Source of the DNA: Agreia sp. Leaf283
GTDB taxonomy: Bacteria > Actinomycetota > Actinomycetes > Actinomycetales > Microbacteriaceae
Length of the DNA stretch: 64,000 nucleotides
Direction of reading: 5' to 3'
Assembly (NCBI RefSeq): GCF_001422485.1
Contig: NZ_LMNF01000001.1
Location: 689,900-753,899 of the forward strand
The notes below the pieces were generated by a model. It was given only the letters and a program-made list of their open reading frames with translations. It was not told the origin of the DNA and made no database searches. Below are positions 34,950 through 44,758 of this stretch, in pieces (the first letter of the stretch is position 1; the number at the start of each line of letters is the position of its first letter). The translations under genes and the position numbers were made by a program.

Positions 34950-35309
34950 GCGGGTGCGCGCCGCGATCAGGTGAGCCGCCGCGTCGGACCGCCCCCGATA
35001 ACCGTCGACTTGTCACGGAACGCGCAGATTGCAGCCAGGAACTGCACTTTGTGACAGGTCGAGACCACCCGCCCTCGGCGATCAGTCAAGGAACGCGCAG
35101 ATCTCACGCGCGGACAGCACTCTGTGACAGGTCGCGGGCCAGCGGTGTGCGCCATGGCCGCTCAGAACGCCATCCGTCGCGTTCAGCGACCGCGCGGCCC
35201 TGACCCCAGCGTTACTATCCTGCATTCTCCTCGCGGTCGTAGTCTCGACGCATTCGACCTCGGACAGCCGGATACGCACAACAGACCGGCTGTCGAAAGA
35301 AGGGCTGTC
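34950..35309. other. Intergenic region with two 45-bp direct repeats
   Basis: This 360-base gap lies between divergent genes. It holds two related 45-base units (35017-35061 and 35090-35134) and otherwise only promoter-like sequence before the MFS gene at 35310. I see no convincing gene. Confidence 0.6.
35017..35134. repeat. Imperfect direct repeat, two 45-bp units
   Basis: Both units begin GGAACGCGCAGAT and end with GCACT(T/C)TGTGACAGGTCG at the same internal spacing; the period is 73 bases. The first unit is preceded by TGTCAC, complementary to the GTGACA in its end. They may bind a regulator of the following MFS gene. Confidence 0.65.
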
Positions 35310-37043
35310 ATGACCTCTCCGCTCGGCACCGGTCAGACGACGGCGAAGGCTCCGGGAGCCCTCGCCCCGCTGGCCGTCGCCATCTTCCGGTGGCTCTGGA
35401 TCGCCGATGTCGTGAGCAACATCGGCGGCTGGATGCAGACGGTCGGCGCGCAGTGGTTTCTGGTGGAAGAGCACGCGTCGCCCGCGATCATCGCGCTCGT
35501 CTCGACCGCAGCGGCCGCGCCCGTGCTGCTGTTCGGCATCCCCGCGGGCGTTCTCGGCGAGTTCGCGAACAAACGGCACCTGCTGATCGGGGTGCAGTCG
35601 GCCCAGGCGCTCGTGGCCGCCGGGCTGGCCGTGCTCACCGCCACTGGAGCGATGACGCCGACCCTGCTCCTGGCCTTCACCTTCGCGCTCGGGGTCGCGT
35701 CGGCCATCCAGCTTCCCGCGTATCAGGCGTTCGTTCCGGGGGTCGTTCCGAAGCCCCTGGTCGGCGAGGCCGCCTCGCTCTCCTCGATCGGCGTCAATGT
35801 TGCCCGAGCCATCGGACCGGCCATCGCCGGCGTCGTGATCGGATCGTGGGGCATCCCGTTCGTCTTCGCCCTGAACGCCCTCAGCTTCGCCGGACTGCTG
35901 ATCGTGCTGATCACGTTCAAGGGCTACACGCCGCCGCAAGGAGACCGCGAGCCCTTCATGTCGGCGACCCGCGCGGGCCTGCGCTACGTGCTGCACGCCG
36001 GTGTCGTTCGGCGCATCTACTTTCAGCTGCTCATCTTCATCATTCCGGCCAATGCACTCTGGGCCCTGCTCCCCGTTCTCGCGAGCGGCCGGCTCGGTCT
36101 CGACTCCAACGGATACGGCGTGCTTCTCGCCGCCCTCGGCGTCGGGTCGATCGCGGGCGCGTTCGTCATTCCGAAGGCGCGGGCGGCCCTCGGCACCTCC
36201 CGCCTCGTCGTCGTCACGAGTGCGGCCTACGGCATCGGCATCGCGGCGACCGCCCTGTCGCAGACGCTCTGGATCACCCTGCCGGTGCTCGTTCTCGTCG
36301 GGCTGTCGTGGATCGGCGTGATCGCCACCTTGAACGGCACGGTGCAGGCGTTCCTGCCCGGATGGGTGCGCACGCGCGGACTCTCCGTCTACCAGCTGGT
36401 GCTGTTCGGGGGCACGGCGTTCGGTGCCGCGATCATTGGAGCGCTCGGCGGCATCTTCGGCACGGCCGAGACGATGATCGGCGCGGGCGTGGTCGTGGTG
36501 CTCGGCGCGGTAATCCTTCTCGCGAGGCCCTTCCTCTCCACCGCAGACAAGAGCCGCGCCTCGTCCGCGATGCCCCTCACCGACGTTCCTCCCATCGCGA
36601 CGCCGCTGCCGGGCGACGACGACGCCGACCCCGATTCGGCCGCGACGGCGGGCACGGGCACGGTCCCGGATGCGGCGCCGCCGGCCGCGCACCCGCTCGA
36701 CCCGGCCGGCTCGACGTTGGTCATCGTGCGCTACGAGATCGCCGGCAGCGATCGCGCCGCCTTCCTCGACGCCATGCGCGCCGTCGAGCAGAGCCGGCGT
36801 CGCACGGGCGCCCGCACCTGGCACGTCTACGACGACCGTGAGCATCCGGGATTCCTGATCGAGGCGTTCCAGGTCGGCACCTGGCAGGAGCACCTCAGCC
36901 AGCACCACACGCGCACGACCGGCTACGACGCCGAGATCGTGGAGTCCGCGCGCAGGCTCGCGGCCTCCCCTCCCACGGTCGAGCACCTCGTCTCGGTCGC
37001 CGTGCCTCGCCACATCCCGAAGACCCCTACGACCGGCCCCTGA
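35310..37043 (+). CDS. MFS exporter of the MFS_3 (EntS-like) type with C-terminal domain
   Basis: A 577-residue protein. About 400 residues form a 12-helix MFS transporter (FRWLWIADVVSNIGGWMQTVGAQWFLVEE, VLGEFANKRHLLIGVQ, RGLSVYQLVLFGGTAFGAAIIGALGG). A Pro/Asp-rich linker (about residues 420-465) leads to a soluble ferredoxin-like domain with VIVRYEIAGSDRAAFLDAMRAVEQSRRRTGARTWHVYDD. This transporter-plus-monooxygenase-like tail arrangement is common in MFS_3 proteins. The ATG follows GAAAGAAGGGC. Substrate unknown; EntS relatives export siderophores. Confidence 0.85.
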   Translation: MTSPLGTGQTTAKAPGALAPLAVAIFRWLWIADVVSNIGGWMQTVGAQWFLVEEHASPAIIALVSTAAAAPVLLFGIPAGVLGEFANKRHLLIGVQSAQALVAAGLAVLTATGAMTPTLLLAFTFALGVASAIQLPAYQAFVPGVVPKPLVGEAASLSSIGVNVARAIGPAIAGVVIGSWGIPFVFALNALSFAGLLIVLITFKGYTPPQGDREPFMSATRAGLRYVLHAGVVRRIYFQLLIFIIPANALWALLPVLASGRLGLDSNGYGVLLAALGVGSIAGAFVIPKARAALGTSRLVVVTSAAYGIGIAATALSQTLWITLPVLVLVGLSWIGVIATLNGTVQAFLPGWVRTRGLSVYQLVLFGGTAFGAAIIGALGGIFGTAETMIGAGVVVVLGAVILLARPFLSTADKSRASSAMPLTDVPPIATPLPGDDDADPDSAATAGTGTVPDAAPPAAHPLDPAGSTLVIVRYEIAGSDRAAFLDAMRAVEQSRRRTGARTWHVYDDREHPGFLIEAFQVGTWQEHLSQHHTRTTGYDAEIVESARRLAASPPTVEHLVSVAVPRHIPKTPTTGP

Positions 37044-37104
37044 ACCTTTCATCGCGCAGCACCACCCGGCAAGTAACCGTCACCCAACAAGTAAGGAAGA
37101 AATC

Positions 37105-37821
37105 ATGTCAACGAAACCCACCATCGTGCTCGTGCACGGAGCATTCGCCGACGCCGCCAGCTGGGCGCCCGTCACCCTCGCGCTGCTGAACCAGGGCTAC
37201 ACCGTGCATGTTCCCCCGGTGTTCAACCGCAGCCTGATCGGCGACTCGGCCTACATCAGGTCGTTCGTCGAGCAGATCGACGGACCGGTCATCCTCGCCG
37301 GCCACTCCTACGGCGGAGCCGTCATCACGGTCGCGGGCGTCGCCGAGAACGTGATCGGGCTCGTCTACGTGTCGGGCTACGCGCTCGACGAGGGCGAGAG
37401 CCTGGGCCAGCTGCAGGGCGGCTTCCCCGACTCGCCGCTCGCCGCGAATCTGGTGTACTCGCCGTACCCCATCGAGGGCGCCGAGCCCGGAACCGACGTC
37501 TCGGTGAAGATCGACACCTTCCCCGAGATCTTCGCAGCCGGTGTGCCCGCCGACACCGCGCGCGTCCTCGCCGTCGGACAGCGCCCCCTCGCGGCCGTCG
37601 CCTTCTCGGAGACCGCACCGGTGGCCGTCTGGAAGACCAAGCCGAGCTGGGGCATCGTCTCGAGCGCAGACAAGACCATCAACCCCGATGTCGAGCGCTT
37701 CGGCTACAAGCGAGCCGGCGCCCGCAAGGTGATCGAGCTGGATGCTCCGCACCTCGTTATGCAGACCAAGCCGGCCGAGGTCGCGCAGTTCATCACGGAT
37801 GCGATCGACGAGCTCGGCTAG
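37105..37821 (+). CDS. Alpha/beta hydrolase
   Basis: A 238-residue single-domain alpha/beta hydrolase. LVHGAFADAASW gives the oxyanion HGAF region, AGHSYGGAV carries the nucleophile Ser in G-x-S-x-G, and DAPHLVMQTKP supplies the catalytic His near the C-terminus. The ATG follows AAGGAAG. The family includes esterases and salicylate- or methyl-ester-cleaving enzymes; the substrate cannot be told. Its TAG stop overlaps the opposing stop of the DUF5107 gene through the shared sequence CTAG. Confidence 0.88.
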   Translation: MSTKPTIVLVHGAFADAASWAPVTLALLNQGYTVHVPPVFNRSLIGDSAYIRSFVEQIDGPVILAGHSYGGAVITVAGVAENVIGLVYVSGYALDEGESLGQLQGGFPDSPLAANLVYSPYPIEGAEPGTDVSVKIDTFPEIFAAGVPADTARVLAVGQRPLAAVAFSETAPVAVWKTKPSWGIVSSADKTINPDVERFGYKRAGARKVIELDAPHLVMQTKPAEVAQFITDAIDELG

Positions 37822-40802
37822 CCCCGGGTGTCGGGCCGGGAGGCCGGAGCCGCCGGCTCCTCCCGCGCGAAGAGCAACAGCTCGGGGTGGCTGGTCGCGA
37901 AGTAGTCGGTCACACCGTCTTCTCGAACAGCCTGGGGTGCCAGGTAGGGCGAGCGCGCCTCCCCCAGGCTGGCGGGCGGATCCGTGGGAGGGAGACCGAG
38001 AGCTGCGATCACCGAATCCCAGGCTCGGATGGCCTGCCCCTCGCCTCCCTCCCAGGGGTGGAACTCGCGAGACCGCAGAATAGCGAACGCGTCTTCGGCC
38101 AGCCCGCCCGCCACAAGCAGTCCGACGAATTCGATCGTGAAGTCGTCGCGGGTGAGCACCAGGCTCGCGTGCGGTCGAAGACGGGCGAGGCGCTCTTCAA
38201 CGGGGTGGCCGAGGCGCGACGCCAGTTGATCCTGCTCGAACAGGAGTCGCGCATCGTGGGGGGCGAGCTCGACCGCCTGTTCGTAGCGGAGCCATGCCGC
38301 CTCGTCGTTGTGCGCGATGTTATAGGCGGCGAGGCCGGCGTTGCGGAACAAGACCGGATGCGCCAGCCCGAGTTCGATCGCCGACTCCCACTCCACGAGG
38401 GCGTCCTGTCGGCGACCATGCGCGAAGAGCAGCATGCCGAGAAGGAACCGGGCCGTCGCATCCGCCGGCTCGATTCGCAGCGACGCCGTCAACGCGTCGT
38501 GCGCGTCGAGACCGTAGGGGAACGCTCGGGTCAGGTCGCTCTCTCTGGCCATCCGGCGCTGTTCCGCGGCGGCGGAGGCGCGTCCGAGCCCTTCGAGCAA
38601 CCCGGCGGCGACGTAGTGGGCCAGCGGAACGAGATTGCCCGCTGCCGTGGCCGGCATCGCCGTCACGCGATGGAGCGTCGCGAGAGCCTCGTCGAATTCG
38701 CCAGCAGCCCTCAGCTCCAGGGCCACGTCGAAGGCGGCCCCCGGATCGGTGAGAGGCGCCCCTCCCAGGAGCGTGCGGATGGTCGGGTTGACCGGCTCGA
38801 GGGCCGACTCCAAGCGCAGCAGCGCATCCGCACGCGCGGCGTCGCCGAGGCGGCGGAGCACGATGGCTTCGAGTACGTCGCGACGACTGTCGTGAGCCGC
38901 GGCCGAGTGGAGCGAGTCGAGCACCCGCAGCGCAGCGCGATGACGTCCGCGACGCGCGAGCGACGCTGAAAGTTCGTAGCCGGCGCCGGCGGCCCAGGTT
39001 CCGTCCCACCCGGCCTTGCCGAAGTACGCCTCCGCCTCGTGCACGCGGCCGAGCCGGAGCGACGCCAGACCGCCGAGGTAGAACGCCTCGGCGTCTTGCG
39101 GATTCGCGTTTCGACGGGTCAATCGCGCGAGGGCGGTCTCGATCCGTTCGATCGCGCTCGAATACGCTCCCGACCTGTATTCGAGGTCCGCGAGCGCGAG
39201 ATTCGTGCGCACATCGCCGCCATCGCGCAGAAGCGCGGCCCGCCAGTAGTCGAGGGGCGAACGCGTGGGATGCCGGAACTGACTGAGGTGCAGCCCCGTG
39301 AGATACAGCTCTTCGACCGTCTCGATCTCGGAGGGTGGAAGCGGTTCGTCGGCGACCCACGGCTCCTCGTCGGTGACGACCGTCTGCGACCATCGCACCA
39401 GCGACCGTCCCGAGGCGTCGAGGAGCTCGATCACCGTGGAATCCGTCAGCGCATCGAAGTCGATCACGGCGGGTGCGCCCGGCCTGAGGTCGGCGATTCT
39501 CGATGCCGTGACCGCTTCTCCGTCGCTCACCCGAAGCGTTGCACCCACCCGGGGCGACGTCACAGCGAAGCTGGCCGAGGGCCGATCGCCTCGCTCGACG
39601 TGCACGGCCGCATCCGGTGTCGCCTGGTGCACTGCGCCGACCGCGGGCAACGGGTACCAGTACTGCGTGAAGACCTTGGTCTCGCCGGGGAGGAGCCAGC
39701 TGAAGTCGGGCTGGTTGTCGGTGTAGACACCGGCCATGAGCTCTACGTATGGCCCGTCGTCGTCGGTGAGTTGCGCATCCCAGGCGTGACCGAAGGCGGC
39801 GTCTCCCCACGTCCACTGCTTCTTGCCGGGCGAGAGCCGCCGTTCCGCCCAGTGCACGAAGCCGGCTCCCGCAGCGTGGTCGTACCCGCCGAAGAAGTCC
39901 TGCTGCGAATCGACGATCATGTACGACGTCGGCACGGGGATGTTGCGGTAGAAGTCGATACGGTCGGCCCCCGGCTCCGCCTCGGCGAGCGCGGCGTAGT
40001 CGACGCCGTAGTACTCACGGTCGGCGGCCGGGAATGCGGTCAGGGCCCGACGCGCGTGGTCGGCGACGTAGCGCACATCTTCGGGAAAGAACGACTGGTA
40101 GTCGTCGTGCACAGGTGCGGCGACGTTCGCCCACCAGAGAAAGGTCTGGCGCTCGCTGGTGCGGTTGTGCAGGCGCACCGCGAGCTCGACGACGCTGCTG
40201 CCGGGTCGGAGTCGCACGCCGTGCTGGCCTGCCATCCGGGTGAAGGGGTCGTGGTCGGCACACCACACGGTCACGGAGCCGTCATCACCGTGCTCGATCG
40301 TCGTCTCGACGGGAAGGTAGGTGGCCGGCCTGTGGTGCTGCGGCCAGTTGAACTCCACACCGCCCGAGACCCAGGGGCCCGCAAGACCCACGAGGGCGGG
40401 CTTGATGACGTTGTTGCGATAGAAGAAGTCGTAGCCGGTCGTCTTGTCGTAGCCGATGTGAATGCGGCCACCCAGTTCCGGCAGCACGACGAGTCGAACG
40501 TACTCGTTCTCGAGGTGCACGGCCTGCCATTCGCGATCGTGCGCCTGGTCGGAGACACGCTCGGTGAAGGGAATCGGATAGACCTTGCCACTCGAGCCCT
40601 GGTAGACGCGCCGGTCGAGATACATGGGATAGGCGCTCGGCTCATCGGCCTCGTAGGTGCGGATCGTCAGGGGCTCGCTCCACGCGACCGGCCGACCCGC
40701 CTCGAGTTCCGGCCTCAACGCATCCGGTGCCTCGGGCAGGACGATCTTGGCCTGAGCATGCGAGGGGTCGGGGGTGGCGGGCATGGTCGTTTCGACGGTC
40801 AT
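37818..40802 (-). CDS. DUF5107 and tetratricopeptide-repeat protein
   Basis: A 994-residue protein starting MTVETTMPATPD at 40802. Residues of about 100-400 form the DUF5107 region, a beta-sandwich resembling galactose-mutarotase/glycosidase folds (LVVLPELGGRIHIGYDKTTGYDFFYRNNVIKPAL, GGVEFNWPQHHRPATYLPV). Residues of about 530-950 are helical TPR-like repeats (LALADLEYRSGAYSSAIERIETALARL, LLGMLLFAHGRRQDALVEWESAIELG). No signal peptide is seen. It ends the leftward operon that starts with an arabinose-like ABC importer, so a role in processing imported oligosaccharide is likely. The long open frame upstream of the start only shadows the permease gene. Confidence 0.85.
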   Translation of the reverse strand: MTVETTMPATPDPSHAQAKIVLPEAPDALRPELEAGRPVAWSEPLTIRTYEADEPSAYPMYLDRRVYQGSSGKVYPIPFTERVSDQAHDREWQAVHLENEYVRLVVLPELGGRIHIGYDKTTGYDFFYRNNVIKPALVGLAGPWVSGGVEFNWPQHHRPATYLPVETTIEHGDDGSVTVWCADHDPFTRMAGQHGVRLRPGSSVVELAVRLHNRTSERQTFLWWANVAAPVHDDYQSFFPEDVRYVADHARRALTAFPAADREYYGVDYAALAEAEPGADRIDFYRNIPVPTSYMIVDSQQDFFGGYDHAAGAGFVHWAERRLSPGKKQWTWGDAAFGHAWDAQLTDDDGPYVELMAGVYTDNQPDFSWLLPGETKVFTQYWYPLPAVGAVHQATPDAAVHVERGDRPSASFAVTSPRVGATLRVSDGEAVTASRIADLRPGAPAVIDFDALTDSTVIELLDASGRSLVRWSQTVVTDEEPWVADEPLPPSEIETVEELYLTGLHLSQFRHPTRSPLDYWRAALLRDGGDVRTNLALADLEYRSGAYSSAIERIETALARLTRRNANPQDAEAFYLGGLASLRLGRVHEAEAYFGKAGWDGTWAAGAGYELSASLARRGRHRAALRVLDSLHSAAAHDSRRDVLEAIVLRRLGDAARADALLRLESALEPVNPTIRTLLGGAPLTDPGAAFDVALELRAAGEFDEALATLHRVTAMPATAAGNLVPLAHYVAAGLLEGLGRASAAAEQRRMARESDLTRAFPYGLDAHDALTASLRIEPADATARFLLGMLLFAHGRRQDALVEWESAIELGLAHPVLFRNAGLAAYNIAHNDEAAWLRYEQAVELAPHDARLLFEQDQLASRLGHPVEERLARLRPHASLVLTRDDFTIEFVGLLVAGGLAEDAFAILRSREFHPWEGGEGQAIRAWDSVIAALGLPPTDPPASLGEARSPYLAPQAVREDGVTDYFATSHPELLLFAREEPAAPASRPDTRG

Positions 40803-40864
40803 TTCGTGCGCCTCGTTCGATATCGGCAGTCGGAAGTGGTGCGGTTCGGATGCTGGGCGGCTGA

Positions 40865-41932
40865 TCAGCCGGGGATGCCGATGCGGCGCTCGCCCGAACG
40901 CAGCTGCTGGATGACCACGGCGACGACGAGCAGCGTTCCCTGCGCGACGTTCTGCCAGAAGGTGTTCACGCCGAGGAGGGTCATGCCGTTCGTGAGGACG
41001 CCCAGCAGGATGACGGCGAGGATGGTGCCGGCGATCGCGCCCTTGCCGCCTTTGAGCGCCGCGCCGCCGAGAGCGGCGGCGGTGATCGCCTGGAGCTCGA
41101 GGCCCTCGGAACCCGAGATCGGCTGGCCCGAACCGGTGCGGGCCGTGATGAGGATGCCCGCGATCGCGGCGACCGCGCCCGTCACCATGTAGACCCCGAT
41201 GATGTAGCGGTTGATGTTGATGCCACCGAGTCGCGACGCGATGTTGTTGCCGCCGACGGCGTAGATGTTGCGGCCGATGGTCGTGTACCGCAGCACGACA
41301 TGGGCGAGCACGGCCACCAGCACGAGCACGAGGATCAGGGTCGGGATGCCGAGGAGGGTTCCCCGGGCGAGGAAGACGAAGAACGGGTCGGCCCCGGTGT
41401 AGCCCTGGGCCCGGCCGTCGGAGATGAGCTGGGCGACGCCCTTGAACGCCGCCAGGGTGGCGAGAGTGGCGATCACGGGGTTCACGCGGCCGAAGACGAT
41501 GATGCAACCGTTCACGAGTCCGCAGAGCACACCGATGGCGACGGCTCCGAGGACACCCATTGCCGCCGACGTCGTCGAGGTGAAGATCATGGCGGAGGTC
41601 ACCGAGGCCAGGCCCGCTATCGAGCCGACCGAGATGTCGAGCGCTCCGAGGATGATGACGATGGTCTGCACCACGGCGAGCAGGCCGACGATCGCGATCG
41701 CCGTGCCGATGACCTTGAGGTTCGGCACCGTGAAGAAGAGCGGGTTCTGGATGCCGATGATGGCGACCACGATGGCGATGGCGAGGATGAGCGAGATGTT
41801 CTGCACACCGACGGTCGTGATGACGCGTCTGAATGTCGATACCCGCTCCACGTCCGATCTCGTCGGCGCGGATGGTTGTGTCTGAGTCTGTGCAGGAAGC
41901 ACGGGGTTGTCCTTTCGGGTGGCGATGTTCAT
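40865..41932 (-). CDS. Sugar ABC transporter permease (arabinose/ribose type)
   Basis: A 355-residue RbsC/AraH-type permease starting MNIATRKDNPVLPAQ. Typical stretches are VVQTIVIILGALDISVGSIAGLASVTSAMIF, GLVNGCIIVFGRVNPVIATLATLAAFKGVAQLISDGRAQGYTG and LEGLELQAITAAALGGAALKGGKGA-like sequence near the end. It overlaps the ATPase stop by 4 bases (ATGA) and precedes the DUF5107 gene by 62 bases. It is the only permease of this importer, so it likely acts as a homodimer. Confidence 0.9.
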   Translation of the reverse strand: MNIATRKDNPVLPAQTQTQPSAPTRSDVERVSTFRRVITTVGVQNISLILAIAIVVAIIGIQNPLFFTVPNLKVIGTAIAIVGLLAVVQTIVIILGALDISVGSIAGLASVTSAMIFTSTTSAAMGVLGAVAIGVLCGLVNGCIIVFGRVNPVIATLATLAAFKGVAQLISDGRAQGYTGADPFFVFLARGTLLGIPTLILVLVLVAVLAHVVLRYTTIGRNIYAVGGNNIASRLGGININRYIIGVYMVTGAVAAIAGILITARTGSGQPISGSEGLELQAITAAALGGAALKGGKGAIAGTILAVILLGVLTNGMTLLGVNTFWQNVAQGTLLVVAVVIQQLRSGERRIGIPG

Positions 41933-43428
41933 GCGGCGACGTCCTCGTCCATCGCGAGGGCCAGAATGCGCTCTTCGCTCGCTTCGGAGCGCGGCAGTTC
42001 GCCCGAGATGCGGCCTGCCGCCATCACGTAGATGCGGTCCGAGACACCGAGCACTTCGGGGAGTTCGCTCGAGACGACGATGACGGCAACGCCCTGGTGC
42101 GCGAGCTCGTCGATGATCGCGTAGATCTCGGATTTGGCCCCGACGTCGATGCCCCGTGTGGGTTCGTCGAGCAGAAGGATCTTGGGCTTGGTCGCGAGCC
42201 AGCGCGCCAGCACCACCTTCTGCTGGTTTCCGCCCGAGAGATTGCCCACGAGTTGCTCGGCAGAGGGGGTGCGGATGCGAAGCCGGTCGATGTACTCCTG
42301 GGCCAGGGCGCGCTCGGCGCGGTTGTTCACGAAGATCCACCGCGACAGGGAGCGGAGGACCACGAGCGCGGCATTGTCGCGAACCGACCGCTGCAGCAGC
42401 AACGCCTCGGCCTTGCGTTCCTCAGGAGCGAAGCCGATGCCGGCGCGGATACTGTCTGAGGGTTGCCGGATTCGGCGGGCTTGGCCCGAAACCAGGATCT
42501 CGCCGCTTGTGGTCGGGTAGTCGCCGGCGATGGTCTTCATGAGCTCGCTGCGTCCGGCACCGACGAGGCCGGCGATACCCACGACCTCACCCGCCCTGAC
42601 CGTGAGGTCGACGCCGTCGACGAATTGGTTGCCGACGCCCCTCAGCTCGAGAACGGTCTCGCCCAGTGGGGCGGGGTCTCGGTGGAAGAACTGGCTGAGG
42701 TCGCGCCCCACCATCATGCGCACCAGCTCATCGTGATCGGTATCCGCGACGAGCTTGGTGCCGACGAAGGCACCGTCGCGGAGCACCGTGATGCGGTCGG
42801 CGAGCTGGAAGATCTCGGCCATCCGGTGCGACACGTAGCCGACGGCGATGCCCTCGGCCTGCAATTGTCGAATCAGAGCGAACAGGAGGGTCACCTCCTC
42901 ATCACCCAACGACGACGTGGGCTCGTCGAAGCAGATGATGCGTGGGCGGCTCACGACCGCCCGCATGATCTCGACGATCTGCCGTTGGGCGGGCGAGAGC
43001 TCGGATCCGAGCGCCTCGGCGCGGATCGTGCGGTGGAAGCCCCAGCGTTCGAGCTCGTCGCGCGTGCGCCGCAGAAGCGCTGTGCGGTTGTAACCCACGG
43101 AGCCCAGGTTGCCCACGAAGATGTTCTCGGCCACGGAGACTGCGGCGATGATCTCCGGCTCTTGCGCTATGACCCGCAGGCCGGCCGCGCGGGCATCCGA
43201 CGGATCACCGAAATCGACAGGCATCCCGTCGATGCTGAGTTCGCCCTCGTCCGGCCGGAAGTCGCCGTTGAGGATCTTGAGCAGGGTGGACTTGCCGGCC
43301 CCGTTCTCCCCCATCAGGGCGGTGACTTCGCCGCTGCGCAGTTCCAGTTCGACTCCGCGGAGCGCCTTGACCGGGCCGTAGCTTTTCGTGATGCCTGTCG
43401 CGCGCAGAGCGATGGATTCCTGCGTCAT
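41929..43428 (-). CDS. Sugar ABC transporter ATP-binding protein
   Basis: A 499-residue double-domain ATPase of the AraG/RbsA type. Walker A GENGAGKST lies at residues 40-48, and LSPAQRQIVEIMRAV with FDEPTSSLG follow in domain 1. Domain 2 has GLVGAGRSELMK and the signature NLSGGNQQKVVLARWLATKPKILLLDEPTRGIDVG. The gene lies between the binding-protein and permease genes of the same leftward operon. Confidence 0.92.
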   Translation of the reverse strand: MTQESIALRATGITKSYGPVKALRGVELELRSGEVTALMGENGAGKSTLLKILNGDFRPDEGELSIDGMPVDFGDPSDARAAGLRVIAQEPEIIAAVSVAENIFVGNLGSVGYNRTALLRRTRDELERWGFHRTIRAEALGSELSPAQRQIVEIMRAVVSRPRIICFDEPTSSLGDEEVTLLFALIRQLQAEGIAVGYVSHRMAEIFQLADRITVLRDGAFVGTKLVADTDHDELVRMMVGRDLSQFFHRDPAPLGETVLELRGVGNQFVDGVDLTVRAGEVVGIAGLVGAGRSELMKTIAGDYPTTSGEILVSGQARRIRQPSDSIRAGIGFAPEERKAEALLLQRSVRDNAALVVLRSLSRWIFVNNRAERALAQEYIDRLRIRTPSAEQLVGNLSGGNQQKVVLARWLATKPKILLLDEPTRGIDVGAKSEIYAIIDELAHQGVAVIVVSSELPEVLGVSDRIYVMAAGRISGELPRSEASEERILALAMDEDVAA

Positions 43429-43510
43429 TGCATGTCCTTTTCAGTTGACGTCGGGATGGTCGGCTGCGCCGGGTGGGGCGACCTGATCGCCACCCCACCC
43501 GGCCGAGCCG

Positions 43511-44551
43511 CTAGGTGCAGACGACGCCCTTGGCTTCCCAGTTCGTGGCATCCACGATCTCGGTGTTGGCGATCGACATCGGCGGGAGGGCGGTGCCGTT
43601 GCGCAGCAGATCGATCATCGAGGTGGCAGCGGCCTTGCCCACCTCGATACCCGAGATGAACAGCGCAGCCTTGTTGCCCGTCTCCTGGCCGGCGTTCCAG
43701 TCCTTGCAGGTCAGGTACGCGCCGAGTCCGACCCCGATGATGTTGTCGGGCGAGACACCGGAGTTCTGCAGGGCAGTGACGACACCGGTCTCACTCTCGT
43801 CGTTGCAGCCCCAGACGACCCAGTTCTTCACCCCGGCGTTGGCCGTGATGATGGCACCCGCCTTGTCCTGAGCGTCGGTGGCCGAGTTGTCGGTACCGAT
43901 GTCGATGATCTCCGGACCGTCACTGACGGCCTCGGAGAAGGCGCTCTCCGCACCGCCGACGCGCTGGGTGCAGACGGAGAGGTCCTCTTTGTACGCAGAG
44001 AGGATGCGCGTGTCCGCTGCAGTCCAGCCCGCCTCCTGGTACAGACGCGCGGCTTCGGCGCCCACCTTCTCGCCCATCGACGTGCCGTCGAAGCCCGAGA
44101 AGGGTGCGGCGGTACCCGAAGCGTCCTCGATCGTGTCGTCGGCCGCCATGATCGGGATTCCGGCCTCCTCAGCGAGCTGAATGACCTGCGGACCGATCTG
44201 CTGGTCGGGCACCACGATGATGATGCCGTCTACCTTCTGAGCGATAGCGGCCTCGACCTCCGAGATCGCCTTGTTCGAGTCGGTGCCGAGATCCACGACA
44301 TTGATGCTGACGTCGCCGTCGGCGTCGGCTGCCTGCTTGGCCCCGTTCGCCTCATCGATGAAGTACTGCTGATCGCCCTGCTTCTGCAGGAAGGCGATGG
44401 TGAGCGGCCCGTCACTCGGGCCTGCTGCGGAATCAGTGGAGGTGCCACTGGACTCCATTCCGGAGGTGCATCCGGTGAGTGCGAGCGCCGCGACGGCGAC
44501 CCCGACTATCGCGATTCGCTTCCACGAGCGCGACGCTGTGTGCTTGTTCAT
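43511..44551 (-). CDS. Sugar ABC transporter substrate-binding lipoprotein, AraF-like
   Basis: A 346-residue receptor with a lipoprotein signal ending LTGC (Cys near residue 28). The binding domain LTIAFLQKQGDQQYFIDEANGAKQAADADGD and VDGIIIVVPDQQIGPQVIQLAEEAGIPIMAADDTIEDASG resembles E. coli AraF more than RbsB. The ATG at 44551 follows GAGGAAATT; an upstream ATG at 44566 would add five residues. First gene of the importer operon, divergent in function from the rhamnose system. L-arabinose is the most likely ligand by resemblance, consistent with the AraC regulator next door, but it is not proved. Confidence 0.88.
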   Translation of the reverse strand: MNKHTASRSWKRIAIVGVAVAALALTGCTSGMESSGTSTDSAAGPSDGPLTIAFLQKQGDQQYFIDEANGAKQAADADGDVSINVVDLGTDSNKAISEVEAAIAQKVDGIIIVVPDQQIGPQVIQLAEEAGIPIMAADDTIEDASGTAAPFSGFDGTSMGEKVGAEAARLYQEAGWTAADTRILSAYKEDLSVCTQRVGGAESAFSEAVSDGPEIIDIGTDNSATDAQDKAGAIITANAGVKNWVVWGCNDESETGVVTALQNSGVSPDNIIGVGLGAYLTCKDWNAGQETGNKAALFISGIEVGKAAATSMIDLLRNGTALPPMSIANTEIVDATNWEAKGVVCT

Positions 44552-44758
44552 CCGTAATTTCCTCATCTTCTTTGACTGGCCGACAACGGAGCCGGAGTGT
44601 GACCTGGGCGGTGCTGGCGGTGGCGGGCGATCATGCCGACGGACTCACCGCACCTAAACGATATGACGGGGCACGACCACGGCATGAGTACAAACCGATG
44701 CAATCACCTAGACGATTCTCTGATCATCGGCGCTACGAGTCAGAGACCTCGGTTGCCG

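Noticed and set aside
40803-41507. An upstream extension that would make the DUF5107 protein 1229 residues.
   Set aside because: The extra part overlaps the ABC permease gene in another frame and is a low-complexity Arg/His/Gly shadow. The ATG at 40802 follows a suitable GAGG and gives a sensible N-terminus.
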